Counted from the first letter of the stretch, positions 27,118-41,480 are shown. The stretch: 64,000 bases of DNA from Nissabacter sp. SGAir0207 (GCF_005491205.1 NZ_CP028035.1:2046001-2110000), one strand, 5' to 3'. The notes: generated by a model from the sequence alone, not told the origin. A program made the numbers and translations.

Positions 27118-27432
27118 TTATTCCTTGCTGAGAGGGGCCTGGGCCGCAGGCACACCCTCACCGGCCGGAGCAATCTGCTGCTCCAGTCGCTTTACCTTGC
27201 GCTGCGCACGGCCCAGCGCCAGCCGCACCCGCAGGTAGAACAGGCCGCAGATGACCCAGCCGAGCACAAAACCGGTGCCGAACAGCGTTGCCAGCAGCGT
27301 CGAGACGCGGTAGTCGCCCTGGGCGAGTAAGTAATTGAAGGTGACAACTTGATCGTTATGGGCGCCTAACGTGATGGAGATCACGATGATCACCAGCAAG
27401 ACCAAAAAAATGAGCAGATATTTCACATTCAT
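27118..27432 (-). CDS. lapA: LPS assembly protein LapA
   Basis: 104 residues (E. coli 102). Two membrane segments (about 3-20 and 45-67), the loop DQVVTFNYLLAQGDYRVSTLLA typical of LapA, and a charged cytoplasmic C terminus with a short coiled coil (LALGRAQRKVKRLEQQI). Small inner-membrane partner of LapB. The ATG at 27432 gives MNVKYLL; an internal GTG at 27426 would give the start I remember for E. coli. Confidence 0.95.
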   Translation of the reverse strand: MNVKYLLIFLVLLVIIVISITLGAHNDQVVTFNYLLAQGDYRVSTLLATLFGTGFVLGWVICGLFYLRVRLALGRAQRKVKRLEQQIAPAGEGVPAAQAPLSKE

Positions 27433-27628
27433 TCCTGTAATGCCGGGTTAACCGGATGAATTAAGCCAACAATTGTGGCGTCCTGAACTATTAAGTTAGC
27501 ATTTCCCACTAGGGCTGGGAAACCCTGCGCCACGATAAAGCCGCTTACTGCCGCTATTCTGCGCACCGCGCACGCTGGCCAGAAGGATATGGGGGCGGCG
27601 CGGGCCTGTTGCAAGCGCCGCCCGCCCT

Positions 27629-28390
27629 TTATGAGGGCTTGCGCTGGTCTATTTCGCGATGCTCGTCTGGCTCCACGGTCAGCGGCCCGATAAAGCGCTG
27701 CACCGCGCAACAGGCGAGGGTCACCATGCCCCAGCTCATCACCGTCGCCATCAGCAGATCGCGCGGCCAGTGCATTCCCAGCACCAGCCGGCTGCCCATC
27801 ACCGCCACCGCCCAGATCATCAGCAGCGCCAGCGTTTTGTAGCGGCGGCGCGGCCAGAGCAGGCCAACGCCGAGCAGCGCCCAGCTGGCGGCAAACAGGG
27901 TGTGGCCGGAGGGGAAGGCAAAGCCGGTTTCGAACTGCCAGTGCGCTTTCAGCCAGGCCGGCACCACGTGGTTGTCACGCAGCTGCTCTGCCACCAGCGC
28001 GCTGCGCCCGTCGCGCGGCAGCCGGTAAAAGTCCTTGTTATCCACCTGATAATCGCGCTCCAGCCACACCACGAAGGGGCGCGGCTCCTGCACATGCTCC
28101 TTTACGATGCTTTTGAGTTGCTGGCCGAGCAGGATCACCGCACCAAGCAGCAGCGCCAGACCAATCGCGCCACGCAACTGGAAGCGCAGGCACCAGAGGA
28201 ACCAGCCAATCAGCAGCACGCTGGTCAGGATGCCCCAAGGGCGGGTGACGGTCTGGGTGATCCAGTAGAGGACGCGCAGCACGGCGTTGCCCTCCCCCGG
28301 CTGCCACTGCCAGCCGGAGAGCCAGACCGCCAGCGGCATCAGCGCCAACAGCAGCGCCCCCAAGGTAGTACGTTTCACAATCTCTAACAT
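27629..28390 (-). CDS. pgpB: Phosphatidylglycerophosphatase B / undecaprenyl-diphosphate phosphatase
   Basis: 253 residues (E. coli 254). PAP2 family with its three motifs: KSIVKEHVQEPRP, FPSGHTLFAASW with the proton-donor His, and SRLVLGMHWPRD with the nucleophilic His. About six membrane helices. It dephosphorylates phosphatidylglycerophosphate and undecaprenyl diphosphate at the periplasmic face. ATG at 28390 follows AAGGATGTCACC and aligns with E. coli; the longer frame does not. Separated from lapA by about 200 bp, so lapAB has its own promoter there. Confidence 0.95.
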   Translation of the reverse strand: MLEIVKRTTLGALLLALMPLAVWLSGWQWQPGEGNAVLRVLYWITQTVTRPWGILTSVLLIGWFLWCLRFQLRGAIGLALLLGAVILLGQQLKSIVKEHVQEPRPFVVWLERDYQVDNKDFYRLPRDGRSALVAEQLRDNHVVPAWLKAHWQFETGFAFPSGHTLFAASWALLGVGLLWPRRRYKTLALLMIWAVAVMGSRLVLGMHWPRDLLMATVMSWGMVTLACCAVQRFIGPLTVEPDEHREIDQRKPS

Positions 28391-28652
28391 GGTGACATCC
28401 TTGCTAAAATAGAACATGAGTCTCACAACTGTGTCATAAGCTTGACACAATAAATCCATTTCGCCTCACTGGAATCAGGCATAGTATTTCAGGCACTGCC
28501 GGCAGCACGGCAACGCCCGCCGGTGCGGCGCTTGTTTTTCCTGCCCATCGCCCCCATCTGAGGGTAAAGCGGCCTTAGGGCTGGTCAAGGCGCGTTGCAA
28601 AACGTAGGATGCGCAGCAAGAGTATCGATTATCAGTTTTTTTGGAGAGTAAC

Positions 28653-29243
28653 ATGCAGCTTAAACGGGTCGCCGAGGCAAAATTGCCGACGCCTTGGGGC
28701 GATTTCCTCATGGTCGGTTTCGAAGAGTTGGCCACCGGCCACGATCACCTGGCGCTGGTGTACGGTGACATTACCGGCACCGAGCCGGTGCTGGCGCGCG
28801 TGCACTCCGAGTGCCTGACCGGCGACGCGCTGTTCAGCCTGCGCTGCGACTGCGGTTTCCAGCTCGAGGCGGCCCTGACGCACATCGCCGAAGAGGGGCG
28901 TGGCATTCTGCTCTACCACCGTCAGGAGGGGCGCAACATTGGCCTGCTGAACAAAATCCGCGCCTACGCCTTGCAGGACAAGGGCGCTGACACGGTGGAA
29001 GCCAACCACCAGCTCGGTTTCGCCGCCGATGAGCGCGACTTCACGCTGTGCGCCGACATGTTCACCCTGCTGGGCGTCAGCGCGGTGCGCCTGCTGACCA
29101 ACAATCCGAAGAAAGTCGCCATCCTGAGCGAGGCTGGCATCAATATCGTGGAGCGCGTGCCGCTGATTGTCGGCCGCAACCCGAAAAATGAGCACTATCT
29201 GGCCACCAAGGCCGCCAAGATGGGCCACCTGCTCGACAAGTAA
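28653..29243 (+). CDS. ribA: GTP cyclohydrolase II
   Basis: 196 residues, the E. coli length. The zinc site is Cys-x10-Cys-x-Cys in [39 protein letters not shown] and LLTNNPKKV form the GTP-binding site. It catalyses the first step of riboflavin synthesis from GTP. The ATG at 28653 follows TTGGAGAGTAAC. Single gene, divergent from pgpB; no FMN riboswitch elements were seen in its leader. Confidence 0.97.
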   Translation: MQLKRVAEAKLPTPWGDFLMVGFEELATGHDHLALVYGDITGTEPVLARVHSECLTGDALFSLRCDCGFQLEAALTHIAEEGRGILLYHRQEGRNIGLLNKIRAYALQDKGADTVEANHQLGFAADERDFTLCADMFTLLGVSAVRLLTNNPKKVAILSEAGINIVERVPLIVGRNPKNEHYLATKAAKMGHLLDK

Positions 29244-29252
29244 AGGTCAGCA

Positions 29253-29283
29253 CAAAAAAAGGGCACCTTCGGGTGCCCTTTTT
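29253..29283. terminator. Bidirectional terminator between ribA and acnA
   Basis: GGGCACC (29261-29267), TTCG loop, GGTGCCC (29272-29278), with seven A's on the left and five T's on the right, so it serves both convergent genes. Confidence 0.92.
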
Positions 29284-29316
29284 GCATGGCGGCAGTCAAT
29301 CGCCGCCTGTTGCAGA

Positions 29317-31983
<2,667 letters not shown>

Positions 31984-32232
31984 GGCTCTCCTCCCATTTA
32001 GATTTTTCATATCGCACAACGCGCAATGGTGTGGGGTTCAGCAGGGACTCCGGACAATATCCTGTCGGGTTGTACGTCTATATTAAAGATAACACAAACA
32101 TTGCGTAACGATTTGATAACAACCCTTTTTGATCAACGGCAGAGCGGCAAACCCTTGCCAGACAGGGAAAAGTAGGAGAAATGGGTGGTGCGGAGGGAGA
32201 AAAGTAGCCGGGCGCATGGCCCGGCCGGGGGA

Positions 32233-33520
<1,288 letters not shown>

Positions 33521-36115
33521 TTATTTTTTGCCTTCCACCCATTTGCCATCCACGTAGAAGGCAGACCAGCCGGTGGCTTTGCCCTCCTTCTCCGAGGAGA
33601 CATACTGCTGTTTGGTTTTGCGGCTATAGCGCACCAAGGTTTTGTTGCCTTCCGGGTCAGCGACCGGCGCATCCGCCAGATAGACCAGCTTCTCTGGCAG
33701 GCGATCGCGGAAGCGGGCCAGCTCCTCCACCAGCGGCGCGCGGGTTTCGCGCGATTTCGGGAAGGTATTGGCCGCCAGGAAGACACCCGCCGCGCCGTCA
33801 CGCAGCACGAAGTAGGCGTCAGACTTCTCGCACGGCAACTCTGGCAGCGGCACCGGATCCTCCTTCGGTGGCGCCACTTCGCCATTGCGCAGGATTTTGC
33901 GGGTGTTTTTGCACGCCTCGTTGGTACAGCCCATGTACTTGCCGAAACGCCCCATCTTCAGGTGCATCTCTGAGCCGCACTTCTCGCACTCCACCACCGG
34001 GCCGTCGTAGCCTTTCAGGCGGAACTCGCCCTCTTCCACCTCATAGCCTTCACAGGCCGGGTTGTTGCCGCAGACGTGCAGCTTGCGCTGGTTGTCGATC
34101 AGGTAGCTGTCCATCGCCGTGCCGCATTTCGGGCAGCGACGGCGGGCGCGCAACGCATTGGTTTCGGCGTCTTCGCCCTCCAGCACGTTCAGTACCTCAT
34201 TTTCCGGCACCAGATTGATGGTGGTTTTGCAGCGCTCTTTCGGTGACAGCGCATAGCCGGAGCAGCCGAGGAATACGCCGGTGCTGGCGGTGCGGATGCC
34301 CATTTTGCGGCCGCAGGTCGGGCAGTCAATGTCCGTCAGCACCATCTGGTTCGGGCGCATACCGCCTTCGGTTGGGTCGCGCTCCGCCTGCTCCAGCTGG
34401 TGGCTGAAGTCTTCGAAGAAGCCATCCAGCACCGCTTTCCACTCAGCCTGATTGTTGGCCACCTGATCGAGGTCATCCTCCATGCGGGCGGTGAAGTCAT
34501 AGTTCATCAGCTCGCGGAAGTTCTCCTCCAGACGGTCGGTCACGATCTCACCCATCTTCTCGGCGTAGAAGCGGCGGTTCTCTACCCGCACATAGCCGCG
34601 ATCCTGAATGGTCGAGATGATGGAAGCATAGGTTGACGGACGGCCAATGCCGCGCTTCTCCAGCTCCTTGACCAGCGAGGCTTCGCTGAAGCGTGCCGGC
34701 GGCTTGGTGAAGTGCTGGCTTGGCAACAGCTGTTGCAGCGTCAGCTCGGTGCCGATCGCCACGTTAGGCAGCGTGCGATCTTCGTCACCCTTGCGCAGCG
34801 CAGGCATCACCCGCGTCCAGCCATCAAAGCGCAGGATGCGGCCACGGGCACGCAGCTGGTAGTCGCCTGCCTGCACCGTCAGGGTGGTGGAGTCATATTT
34901 CGCTGGCGTCATCTGACAGGCCACGAACTGGCGCCAGATCAGCTGGTAGAGCTTCTGCGCGTCCGCTTCCATGTCCTTCAGCTGCTCCGCCTGCACCTGT
35001 ACATCCGATGGACGGATCGCCTCGTGCGCCTCTTGGGAGTTCTCTTTGCTGCTGTAGGTGTTCGCCTCTTTCGGCAGGTACTGGTCGCCGAACTCGCTGC
35101 CGATGTAGCCGCGCACCATCTCCACCGCATCCTTGCTCAGGTTGGTGGAGTCAGTACGCATATAGGTGATGTGGCCGGCCTCATACAGGCGCTGCGCCAT
35201 CATCATGGTCCTCTTCACGCCAAAGCTCAGGCGGGTACTGGCGGCCTGTTGCAGCGTGGAAGTAATGAAGGGCGCGCTCGGGCGGCTGCTGGTCGGTTTG
35301 TCTTCGCGGTCGCGCACCGTGTAGCGCGCCTTCTCCAGCAGCGCGACGGCGGCGTGGGTCTGCTCGCGGTTGACCGGCTTGAACGGTTTGTCATGGAGGT
35401 GGGTCACCTCCATCATCAGCTGGGCATCGGCATTATTCAGCTGGGCGTGCAGCTCCCAGTACTCCTCTGGCACGAACGCCTTGATTTCGCGCTCGCGCTC
35501 CACCACCAGCCGCACCGCCACGGACTGCACCCGGCCTGCTGACAGGCCACGGGCGATCTTCTTCCACAGCAGCGGCGAGACCATGTAACCCACCACGCGG
35601 TCCATAAAGCGGCGCGCCTGTTGGGCATTCACACGGTCGATATTCAGTTCGCCCGGCTGGTTGAACGCCTGCTGGATGGCGTTTTTGGTGATCTCGTTGA
35701 ACACCACCCGGCTGAAGCGCTTGTCATCGCCGCCGATCACTTCCCGCAGGTGCCAGGCGATGGCTTCCCCTTCGCGGTCAAGGTCGGTTGCGAGATAGAT
35801 GTGGTCAGCGTTTTCCGCCAGAGATTTCAGCTCCGACACCACCTTCTCTTTGCCCGGCAGGATCTCATACTGCGCCTGCCAGCCGTGATAAGGGTCGACG
35901 CCCATGCGGTTGACCAGCGCTGCTTTCTCATCCTTTTTTACTTTTTTCTTGGCTTTTTCTTCGGAAGATTCTGCATTTTTTTTCGCGGCCGAGCCGCTGG
36001 TGGGCAAATCGCGGATATGACCGACGCTGGACTTCACCACGTAGTCATTGCCCAAATATTTATTAATCGTTTTGGCTTTTGCCGGGGACTCAACTATTAC
36101 GAGAGCTTTTCCCAT
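33521..36115 (-). CDS. topA: DNA topoisomerase I
   Basis: 864 residues (E. coli 865). N-terminal Toprim domain ([29 protein letters not shown]), the type IA cleavage domain with the active-site Tyr in [11 protein letters not shown], and three C-terminal four-Cys zinc ribbons ([33 protein letters not shown]) followed by the ribbon-like tail. It relaxes negative supercoils. A lysine-rich insert near residues 45-65 ([21 protein letters not shown]) matches the E. coli arrangement. Divergent from yciN. Confidence 0.97.
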   Translation of the reverse strand: MGKALVIVESPAKAKTINKYLGNDYVVKSSVGHIRDLPTSGSAAKKNAESSEEKAKKKVKKDEKAALVNRMGVDPYHGWQAQYEILPGKEKVVSELKSLAENADHIYLATDLDREGEAIAWHLREVIGGDDKRFSRVVFNEITKNAIQQAFNQPGELNIDRVNAQQARRFMDRVVGYMVSPLLWKKIARGLSAGRVQSVAVRLVVEREREIKAFVPEEYWELHAQLNNADAQLMMEVTHLHDKPFKPVNREQTHAAVALLEKARYTVRDREDKPTSSRPSAPFITSTLQQAASTRLSFGVKRTMMMAQRLYEAGHITYMRTDSTNLSKDAVEMVRGYIGSEFGDQYLPKEANTYSSKENSQEAHEAIRPSDVQVQAEQLKDMEADAQKLYQLIWRQFVACQMTPAKYDSTTLTVQAGDYQLRARGRILRFDGWTRVMPALRKGDEDRTLPNVAIGTELTLQQLLPSQHFTKPPARFSEASLVKELEKRGIGRPSTYASIISTIQDRGYVRVENRRFYAEKMGEIVTDRLEENFRELMNYDFTARMEDDLDQVANNQAEWKAVLDGFFEDFSHQLEQAERDPTEGGMRPNQMVLTDIDCPTCGRKMGIRTASTGVFLGCSGYALSPKERCKTTINLVPENEVLNVLEGEDAETNALRARRRCPKCGTAMDSYLIDNQRKLHVCGNNPACEGYEVEEGEFRLKGYDGPVVECEKCGSEMHLKMGRFGKYMGCTNEACKNTRKILRNGEVAPPKEDPVPLPELPCEKSDAYFVLRDGAAGVFLAANTFPKSRETRAPLVEELARFRDRLPEKLVYLADAPVADPEGNKTLVRYSRKTKQQYVSSEKEGKATGWSAFYVDGKWVEGKK

Positions 36116-36547
36116 ATTTACCTTTACCTAAATTAATTCTTCCGAAAAAGAAGTTTTTTATCCCGTTATGCCGCAGCAATCTGCATCCTTTTTTTATATT
36201 GCGACAGTGAGGCTGGAGATCAAGACGTTTTTTATCATTGTCCCTCTGACTGCTCATCACTGCCGCAATCGGCCCGGCTTTGCCCTCAGGCTCCACCACG
36301 CCATCGCTGGCCGCCTGCTCCCTGGCCGGGGGTCAGCGCCAACAAAGGGCTGAGCGTAAAGTAAATCTTCCACCTGCCGGCGCGAAAGCCCACACTCTAC
36401 CTGATAAAAAACGCCACGCAACCTAATTAGCATGGATTACGCATTTTCGCCAATCCCCGATTTCGCGACTGATAACCCCATCAGATTTGCGGGTTTTGGC
36501 CGTCAGCATTAGACTGGGCGCACATAATCAGCTGTGGAGTCATCAGG
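36116..36547. other. Divergent intergenic region topA / yciN
   Basis: 432 bp. AT-rich on the topA side (36116-36240), where supercoiling-sensitive promoters would be expected from E. coli. The yciN side has AGCTGTGGAGTCATCAGG just before its ATG. I see no gene, repeat or RNA. Confidence 0.5.
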
Positions 36548-36799
36548 ATGAACAAAAATAGAACGGCGATTTCCAAACAGCGTTTGCTGGAAGAAGCCAA
36601 TATTATAATCAGGGCACATGAAGATTATTTGCACGGCATGGTGACCACCGATGTCAGGCAAAACGGGGATATACTGGTATTCAGCGGGGAGTTTTTCCTT
36701 GATGCTCAGGGGTTGCCGACGGCGAAAAGCACGGCGGTATTTAATATGTTTAAATACCTGGCGACCTATTTCTCTGATAAATATTTTTTAGAGAATTAA
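36548..36799 (+). CDS. yciN: YciN family protein of unknown function
   Basis: 83 residues, same as E. coli Yci[21 protein letters not shown] and the strongly conserved [23 protein letters not shown] identify it. A small, soluble alpha/beta protein that in E. coli is expressed in stationary phase; no role is established. Position between topA and sohB is conserved. Start follows ATCAGG. Confidence 0.93.
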   Translation: MNKNRTAISKQRLLEEANIIIRAHEDYLHGMVTTDVRQNGDILVFSGEFFLDAQGLPTAKSTAVFNMFKYLATYFSDKYFLEN

Positions 36800-36806
36800 T
36801 CATCAT

Positions 36807-36832
36807 GAAAAAAGGGGCTAACGCCCCTTTTC
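36807..36832. terminator. Bidirectional terminator between yciN and sohB
   Basis: GGGGC (36814-36818), TAAC, GCCCC (36823-36827), with A's on the left and T's on the right; serves both convergent genes. Confidence 0.8.
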
Positions 36833-36837
36833 CTTTC

Positions 36838-37911
36838 TTATAACATCGGTTTTTCACCACGCTGCCACCAGCGCAACATCAGCCGGTCAAGGCTCTCAGC
36901 GGCGCTGCCCGTGAAGCGATCCATCATCCGCTTGCGACGGCGGAAACGCACACTGATCACCTCATGGTTCTCCATCTCGGCAATCAGCAGATCGTCACTG
37001 GTGCCGATGGCGTCCACCAGCCCCTTTTCACGCGCCTGCAGGCCAAACCAGTGCTCGCCGGTTGCCACGCTGTCAATGTCCAGTGACGGGCGCTGCTGCT
37101 TGACGAAGGTCTTGAACAGCTGGTGGGTTTCGTCGAGATCCTCGCGGAACTTCTCACGCCCCTGCTCAGTATTCTCACCAAACAGCGTCAACGTACGCTT
37201 GAACTGGCCAGCGGTGTGCAGCTCCACATCAATATCATTTTTCTTCAACAGACGGTTAAAGTTGGGGATCTGTGCGACTACGCCAATCGAGCCGACGATG
37301 GCAAACGGCGCGGCGATGATGCGATCCGCCACGCAGGCCATCATGTAGCCGCCGCTGGCCGCCACTTTGTCCACCGCCACCGTCAGGCGGATGCCCGCCT
37401 GTCGCAGGCGCGTCAGTTGGGAGGAGGCAAGGCCGTAGCCGTGCACCACCCCGCCGGGGCTTTCCAGTCGCAACAGTACCTCATCCTGCGGTGTGGCCAC
37501 CGCCAGCACGGCGGTGATCTCCTCACGCAGCGACGCCACCTCATGGGCATCGATGCTGCCCTTGAAATCAAGCACATAGAGGCAGGGCTTGCCGCTGTTG
37601 ACGCCCTGTTTGGCGTTCAGTTTGGCCTGTTTGGCCTCGGCCTTGCGGCTCTTTTTCAGCACCTTGTCCTGTGCCTTGCGCGCTGCCTCGTCCAGACGCG
37701 ATGAACGCATCTCCTGCTGCATCTCCCGGTACTGTTTGGAGAGATCCGTCAGGTGCAGCTCGCCCGGACGCTGCGCCTTGCGCGCCTTCAGGCTGAACAC
37801 CAGTACCACCAGCGCACCGATTGCCACCACCAGCGTGATGACTTTGGCCAGAAACAGCCCATACAGAGAGAATAACTCCACGAATTTCCGCCTTTTTCTG
37901 TCAGTTAACAT
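36838..37911 (-). CDS. sohB: Inner-membrane peptidase SohB (S49 family)
   Basis: 357 residues (E. coli 349). N-terminal membrane helix (about 10-38), then a peptidase S49 domain with the nucleophile in VAASGGYMMACVADRI (Ser) and LESPGGVVHGYGLA; the catalytic Lys lies just before, in TVAVDKVAASGG. ClpP-like fold facing the periplasm. It was found as a multicopy suppressor of degP loss in E. coli and is thought to degrade signal peptides or misfolded envelope proteins. Linked to yciN and yciK as in E. coli. Confidence 0.95.
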   Translation of the reverse strand: MLTDRKRRKFVELFSLYGLFLAKVITLVVAIGALVVLVFSLKARKAQRPGELHLTDLSKQYREMQQEMRSSRLDEAARKAQDKVLKKSRKAEAKQAKLNAKQGVNSGKPCLYVLDFKGSIDAHEVASLREEITAVLAVATPQDEVLLRLESPGGVVHGYGLASSQLTRLRQAGIRLTVAVDKVAASGGYMMACVADRIIAAPFAIVGSIGVVAQIPNFNRLLKKNDIDVELHTAGQFKRTLTLFGENTEQGREKFREDLDETHQLFKTFVKQQRPSLDIDSVATGEHWFGLQAREKGLVDAIGTSDDLLIAEMENHEVISVRFRRRKRMMDRFTGSAAESLDRLMLRWWQRGEKPML

Positions 37912-38179
37912 CTATGGGTTATCTTAGCCATTTCCCACCGCGCCGTCTTGCCTGATGCGCAAAGCGCCGCAGCGTTGCGCGGTTTTGTTACAAAACCAGA
38001 GGAAATGATGGTTATTCATTGAAATGTCGATCCATTTGAGGCATATACGTTCAATATTCTTCACACCCACGATTTCGCACCAGGGTGGCGAGCAGGTTGA
38101 GCCAGGCTCCCGCCGCCATCCTGGCATTTTGTGACCGGCCCACGCCGCCGGCACCCCAGCCACGCGAGAGGACTTCCCC

Positions 38180-38941
38180 ATGCACTACCATCCGAAAAGC
38201 AACCTATTGGACAACCGCATCATTCTGGTGACCGGTGCCGGTGACGGCATTGGCCGCGAGGCCGCCCTGACCTACGCCCGCTTCGGCGCGCGCGTGATCC
38301 TGCTGGGCCGTACCGAGGAGAAGCTGCTGGCGGTGCAACAGCGCATCGCGCAGGCCGGGCTGAAACCGGCACAGGTGATCACACTGGATCTGCTGACCGC
38401 CACGCCGGCGCAGTGCCAGGCCGTGGCCGACACGCTGGCGCAGCAAGTGCCGCGTCTGGATGGCGTGCTGCACAACGCTGGCCTGTTGGGCGAGATCGCG
38501 CCCATGGCGCAACAGGACAGCGACCTGTGGCAACAGGTGATGCAGGTCAACGTCAACGCCACCTTTATCCTCACGCAGGCGCTGCTGCCGCTGCTGCTGA
38601 AATCCAGCGGCGGCTCGCTGGTGTTCACCAGCTCCAGCGTCGGCCGCGAGGGGCGCGCGGGCTGGGGGGCCTACTCGGTCTCCAAATTTGCCACCGAGGG
38701 GATGATGCAAGTATTGGCGGAGGAGTACAAACATTCCACCCTGCGCGTCAACTGCATCAACCCCGGCGGCACCCGCACCGCGATGCGCGCTTCCGCCTTC
38801 CCGCAGGAGGACGCCAACAAGCTGAAGACGCCCGCCGACATCATGCCGCTCTACCTCTATTTGATGGGCGATGACAGCCGCCGCAAGACTGGCATCAGCT
38901 TTGACGCACAACCGGGCCGCAAGCCCGGCCCGGCGGAGTGA
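38180..38941 (+). CDS. yciK: Short-chain dehydrogenase YciK
   Basis: 253 residues. SDR signatures: cofactor loop TGAGDGIGREAA (near 20), NAG motif HNAGLLGEIAP, catalytic SSSVGREGRAGWGAYSVSK (Ser, Tyr and Lys), and INPGGTRTAMRASAFP. NAD(P)-dependent oxidoreductase in the cytosol with unknown substrate. The stop is seven bases before btuR, so the two are co-transcribed, as in E. coli. No ribosome site stronger than GAGAGGAC is seen. Confidence 0.93.
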   Translation: MHYHPKSNLLDNRIILVTGAGDGIGREAALTYARFGARVILLGRTEEKLLAVQQRIAQAGLKPAQVITLDLLTATPAQCQAVADTLAQQVPRLDGVLHNAGLLGEIAPMAQQDSDLWQQVMQVNVNATFILTQALLPLLLKSSGGSLVFTSSSVGREGRAGWGAYSVSKFATEGMMQVLAEEYKHSTLRVNCINPGGTRTAMRASAFPQEDANKLKTPADIMPLYLYLMGDDSRRKTGISFDAQPGRKPGPAE

Positions 38942-38948
38942 GGCCGAG

Positions 38949-39536
38949 ATGAGCGACAGACACCAGCAACGCCAGCAAAAACTGAAAGAGCAGGTTGACG
39001 CCCGCATCGCCGCCGCCCAAGAGGTACGTGGCCTGCTGATGGTGTTCACCGGCAACGGCAAGGGCAAGACCACCGCCGCCTTCGGCACCGTGACGCGCGC
39101 GGTGGGCCACGGCCTGCGCGCCGGGGTGATCCAGTTCATCAAGGGGGAGTGGCCGAACGGCGAGCGCAACCTGCTGGAGCCGCACGGCGTCGAGTTCCAG
39201 GTGATGGCGACCGGCTTCACCTGGGAGACGCAGAACCGCGACACCGACACCGCCGCCTGCCAGGCGGTGTGGCAACATGGCAAGCGGATGCTGGCCGATG
39301 AGACGCTCGATCTGGTGCTGCTCGATGAGCTGACCTACATGGTGAGTTACGGCTACCTCGATCTGGCGGAGCTGATGGCGGCGCTGGCGGCGCGCCCGGC
39401 CCACCAGACGGTGATCATCACCGGGCGCGGCTGCCACCGCGACCTGCTGGAGCAGGCCGACACGGTCAGCGAAATGCGCCCGGTGAAACACGCCTTCGAC
39501 GCCGGCATCATGGCGCAGAAGGGGATCGACTGGTAA
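38949..39536 (+). CDS. btuR: Cob(I)alamin adenosyltransferase
   Basis: 195 residues (E. coli 196). P-loop GNGKGKTTAAFGT, then QFIKGEWPNGERNLLEPHGVEF, LDLVLLDELTYMVSYGYL and IITGRGCHRDLLEQADTVSEM, all typical of BtuR/CobA. It converts cobalamin and cobinamide to the adenosyl form. The ATG at 38949 aligns with E. coli. Its stop (39534-39536) is one base from the stop of the convergent cobT gene, leaving no room for a terminator between them. Confidence 0.96.
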   Translation: MSDRHQQRQQKLKEQVDARIAAAQEVRGLLMVFTGNGKGKTTAAFGTVTRAVGHGLRAGVIQFIKGEWPNGERNLLEPHGVEFQVMATGFTWETQNRDTDTAACQAVWQHGKRMLADETLDLVLLDELTYMVSYGYLDLAELMAALAARPAHQTVIITGRGCHRDLLEQADTVSEMRPVKHAFDAGIMAQKGIDW

Positions 39537-39537
39537 C

Positions 39538-40584
39538 TCAGAGGGCGATATTGCACTCCGCCAGCGTCGCCATCTCATTGTGCATGGCGCAGGCGGCGTC
39601 AATCAGGTTGAAGGCCAGCGCCGCGCCGCTGCCCTCGCCCAGCCGCAGGGAGAGATCGAGGTAGGGCTGTAGCCGCAGGTGCGTTAGCGCAATCTGCGAG
39701 CCGCGCTCGGCAGAGGTGTGGGAGGGGATCAGGTAGGCCCAGACGGCTGGCGCAATCTGGCAGGCGGCCAGCGCCGAGGCGTAGGAGAGGAAGCCATCCA
39801 GCACCACCGGGATGCCAGCCGCTGCCGCGCCTAACATCGCGCCGCTCATCGCCACCAGATCAAAGCCGCCGACCTTCGCCAGCACCTCCAGGCCATCGTT
39901 CGCCTGTGGCCGGTTGATCGCCAGCGCCTGCTCAATCACCGCCACCTTGTGCCCCAGCTGCGTCGGCGGCAGGTTGGCACCCAGCCCGGCTACTTGCTCA
40001 GGCGGCTGGCCAGTGATGGCGGCAATCACCGCCGCGGCCGGGGTGGTGTTGCCCATCCCCAGCTCACCCACGCCCAGCACCGTCAGGCCCTGCGCTACCC
40101 GCTCGGCCACCCAGTTGGCGCCCCACAGCAGCAGCTGTTCCGCCTGTTCGCGCGTCATTGCCGGGCCACGGGCGATGTTGCCGCTGCCCTCGCCCTGATG
40201 GCATGCCACTGCGCCCGGCACCGGGCCGCCAATGATGCCGGTGTCCACCAGCGTCACGGCCGCGCCAGCGATTTTCGCCATCGCGTTGACGCCCGCCACG
40301 CCGCGCAGAATATTGCCAGCCTGAATGGCGGTCACCACCTGTGGCGACGGGGTGATCCCCTCCTGCCAGACGCCGTGGTCTGCGGCCATCACCACAATCT
40401 CTTTTTGCGGGAACTGCAACGGGCGGCCGCTGCCCCGGATGCCCGCCAGCTGTACCGCCAGCGCCTCCAGCCGACCAAGGCTGCCGGGCGGCTTCACCAG
40501 CGCATCGAGCCGGGTCTGGGCCTGCGCCATCGCCGCGCGGTCAGGTGGCGCGATGGCGTTAAGGATGTCGTTGACGGAATTCAT
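39538..40584 (-). CDS. cobT: Nicotinate-nucleotide--dimethylbenzimidazole phosphoribosyltransferase
   Basis: 348 residues (E. coli 359). Family blocks: KPPGSLGRLEALAVQLAGI, VMAADHGVWQEGITPSPQ, VGELGMGNTTPAAAV, and IPSHTSAERGSQIAL near the C terminus. It activates the lower ligand for assembly of the cobalamin nucleotide loop. GGAGAG lies before the ATG. It follows cobS by about 60 bp; cobU, which precedes cobST in E. coli, is not present in this window, so lower-loop assembly genes are split. Confidence 0.95.
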   Translation of the reverse strand: MNSVNDILNAIAPPDRAAMAQAQTRLDALVKPPGSLGRLEALAVQLAGIRGSGRPLQFPQKEIVVMAADHGVWQEGITPSPQVVTAIQAGNILRGVAGVNAMAKIAGAAVTLVDTGIIGGPVPGAVACHQGEGSGNIARGPAMTREQAEQLLLWGANWVAERVAQGLTVLGVGELGMGNTTPAAAVIAAITGQPPEQVAGLGANLPPTQLGHKVAVIEQALAINRPQANDGLEVLAKVGGFDLVAMSGAMLGAAAAGIPVVLDGFLSYASALAACQIAPAVWAYLIPSHTSAERGSQIALTHLRLQPYLDLSLRLGEGSGAALAFNLIDAACAMHNEMATLAECNIAL

Positions 40585-40647
40585 GATTCACTCTCCATGT
40601 TGAAAGGCGGCGCGGGCGCCGCCGGGGGAAATGCGGGGGGATGGCGC

Positions 40648-41391
40648 TCAGCGCCACAGCAGGGCCAGCAAGAACACCACCTCAAACAGTTCAATGCCAG
40701 CGCCAAGGGTGTCGCCGGTCTGGCCGCCAATCTTCTCCTGTACCGCGCTGCGGAAGATCAGGCCGACAAACAGGGTGATCGCCACGGCCAGCAGGCTCAT
40801 GACGCCGCAGACAAGGGCCACGCCCAGTGCGGTGATCAGCAGCGTGATCCAGAAACGGCGCGGGCAAATTTTGCCGATGTAGAGGTTGCCCAGCCCATCC
40901 TCACGGGCATAGGTCTGGCGGAACATCAGAATCGGCAGCAGGCCGCGGCTGACCATCGGCGTGGCGAGCAGCACTGGCAGCATGGCGTAGCCGCTGACGC
41001 TCATCTGGTAGAGGGCGGCGACGCGCATCAGCAGCGTCAGCAGCACCGCCGCCGCGCCATAGGTGCCGATGCGGCTGTCACGCATGATCTCCAGCGCCCG
41101 CTCGCGGCGGGCATGGGCAAACAGCCCGTCGCAACTGTCGGCCAGCCCATCGAGGTGGAACGCGCCGGTCACCAGCACATTGGTCACCACCGCCAGAATG
41201 GCCGCCATCAATGGCCCGAGCGCGCCCGCGGTCAGCATATAGACCACGGTGCAGCACATTCCCACCACCAGCCCCACCACCGGGAACCAGTAGACGCCAC
41301 GCGGGTAGTCATGCACGCTCATGCGGTCACAGGCGTTGCTCGGCACCGGCAGGCGGGTCAAAAATTGTAAGGTTGCCAAAAAGATTTTCAT
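40648..41391 (-). CDS. cobS: Adenosylcobinamide-GDP ribazoletransferase
   Basis: 247 residues, a polytopic inner-membrane enzyme. FLTRLPVP at the N terminus, DGLADSCDGLFAHARRERALEIMRDSRIGTYG (metal and GDP-cobinamide site) and LATPMVSRGLLP identify CobS. It joins GDP-cobinamide to alpha-ribazole in the last step of B12 assembly. Its leader has a long stem-loop (separate entry). Ribosome site is weak. Downstream of rluB but separated by a terminator, so it has its own promoter. Confidence 0.95.
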   Translation of the reverse strand: MKIFLATLQFLTRLPVPSNACDRMSVHDYPRGVYWFPVVGLVVGMCCTVVYMLTAGALGPLMAAILAVVTNVLVTGAFHLDGLADSCDGLFAHARRERALEIMRDSRIGTYGAAAVLLTLLMRVAALYQMSVSGYAMLPVLLATPMVSRGLLPILMFRQTYAREDGLGNLYIGKICPRRFWITLLITALGVALVCGVMSLLAVAITLFVGLIFRSAVQEKIGGQTGDTLGAGIELFEVVFLLALLWR

Positions 41392-41480
41392 GACGCGGAT
41401 CTGTCCATCGATATAAGTCCCAGCTCTTTAAGTGATTGTCTTACTTGCCCGCCTGGCATTGCGCCTGGCTATTAATAGCA

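Noticed and set aside
28391..28652. FMN riboswitch before ribA
   Set aside because: None of the conserved FMN aptamer segments is visible; in enterobacteria that element belongs to ribB.
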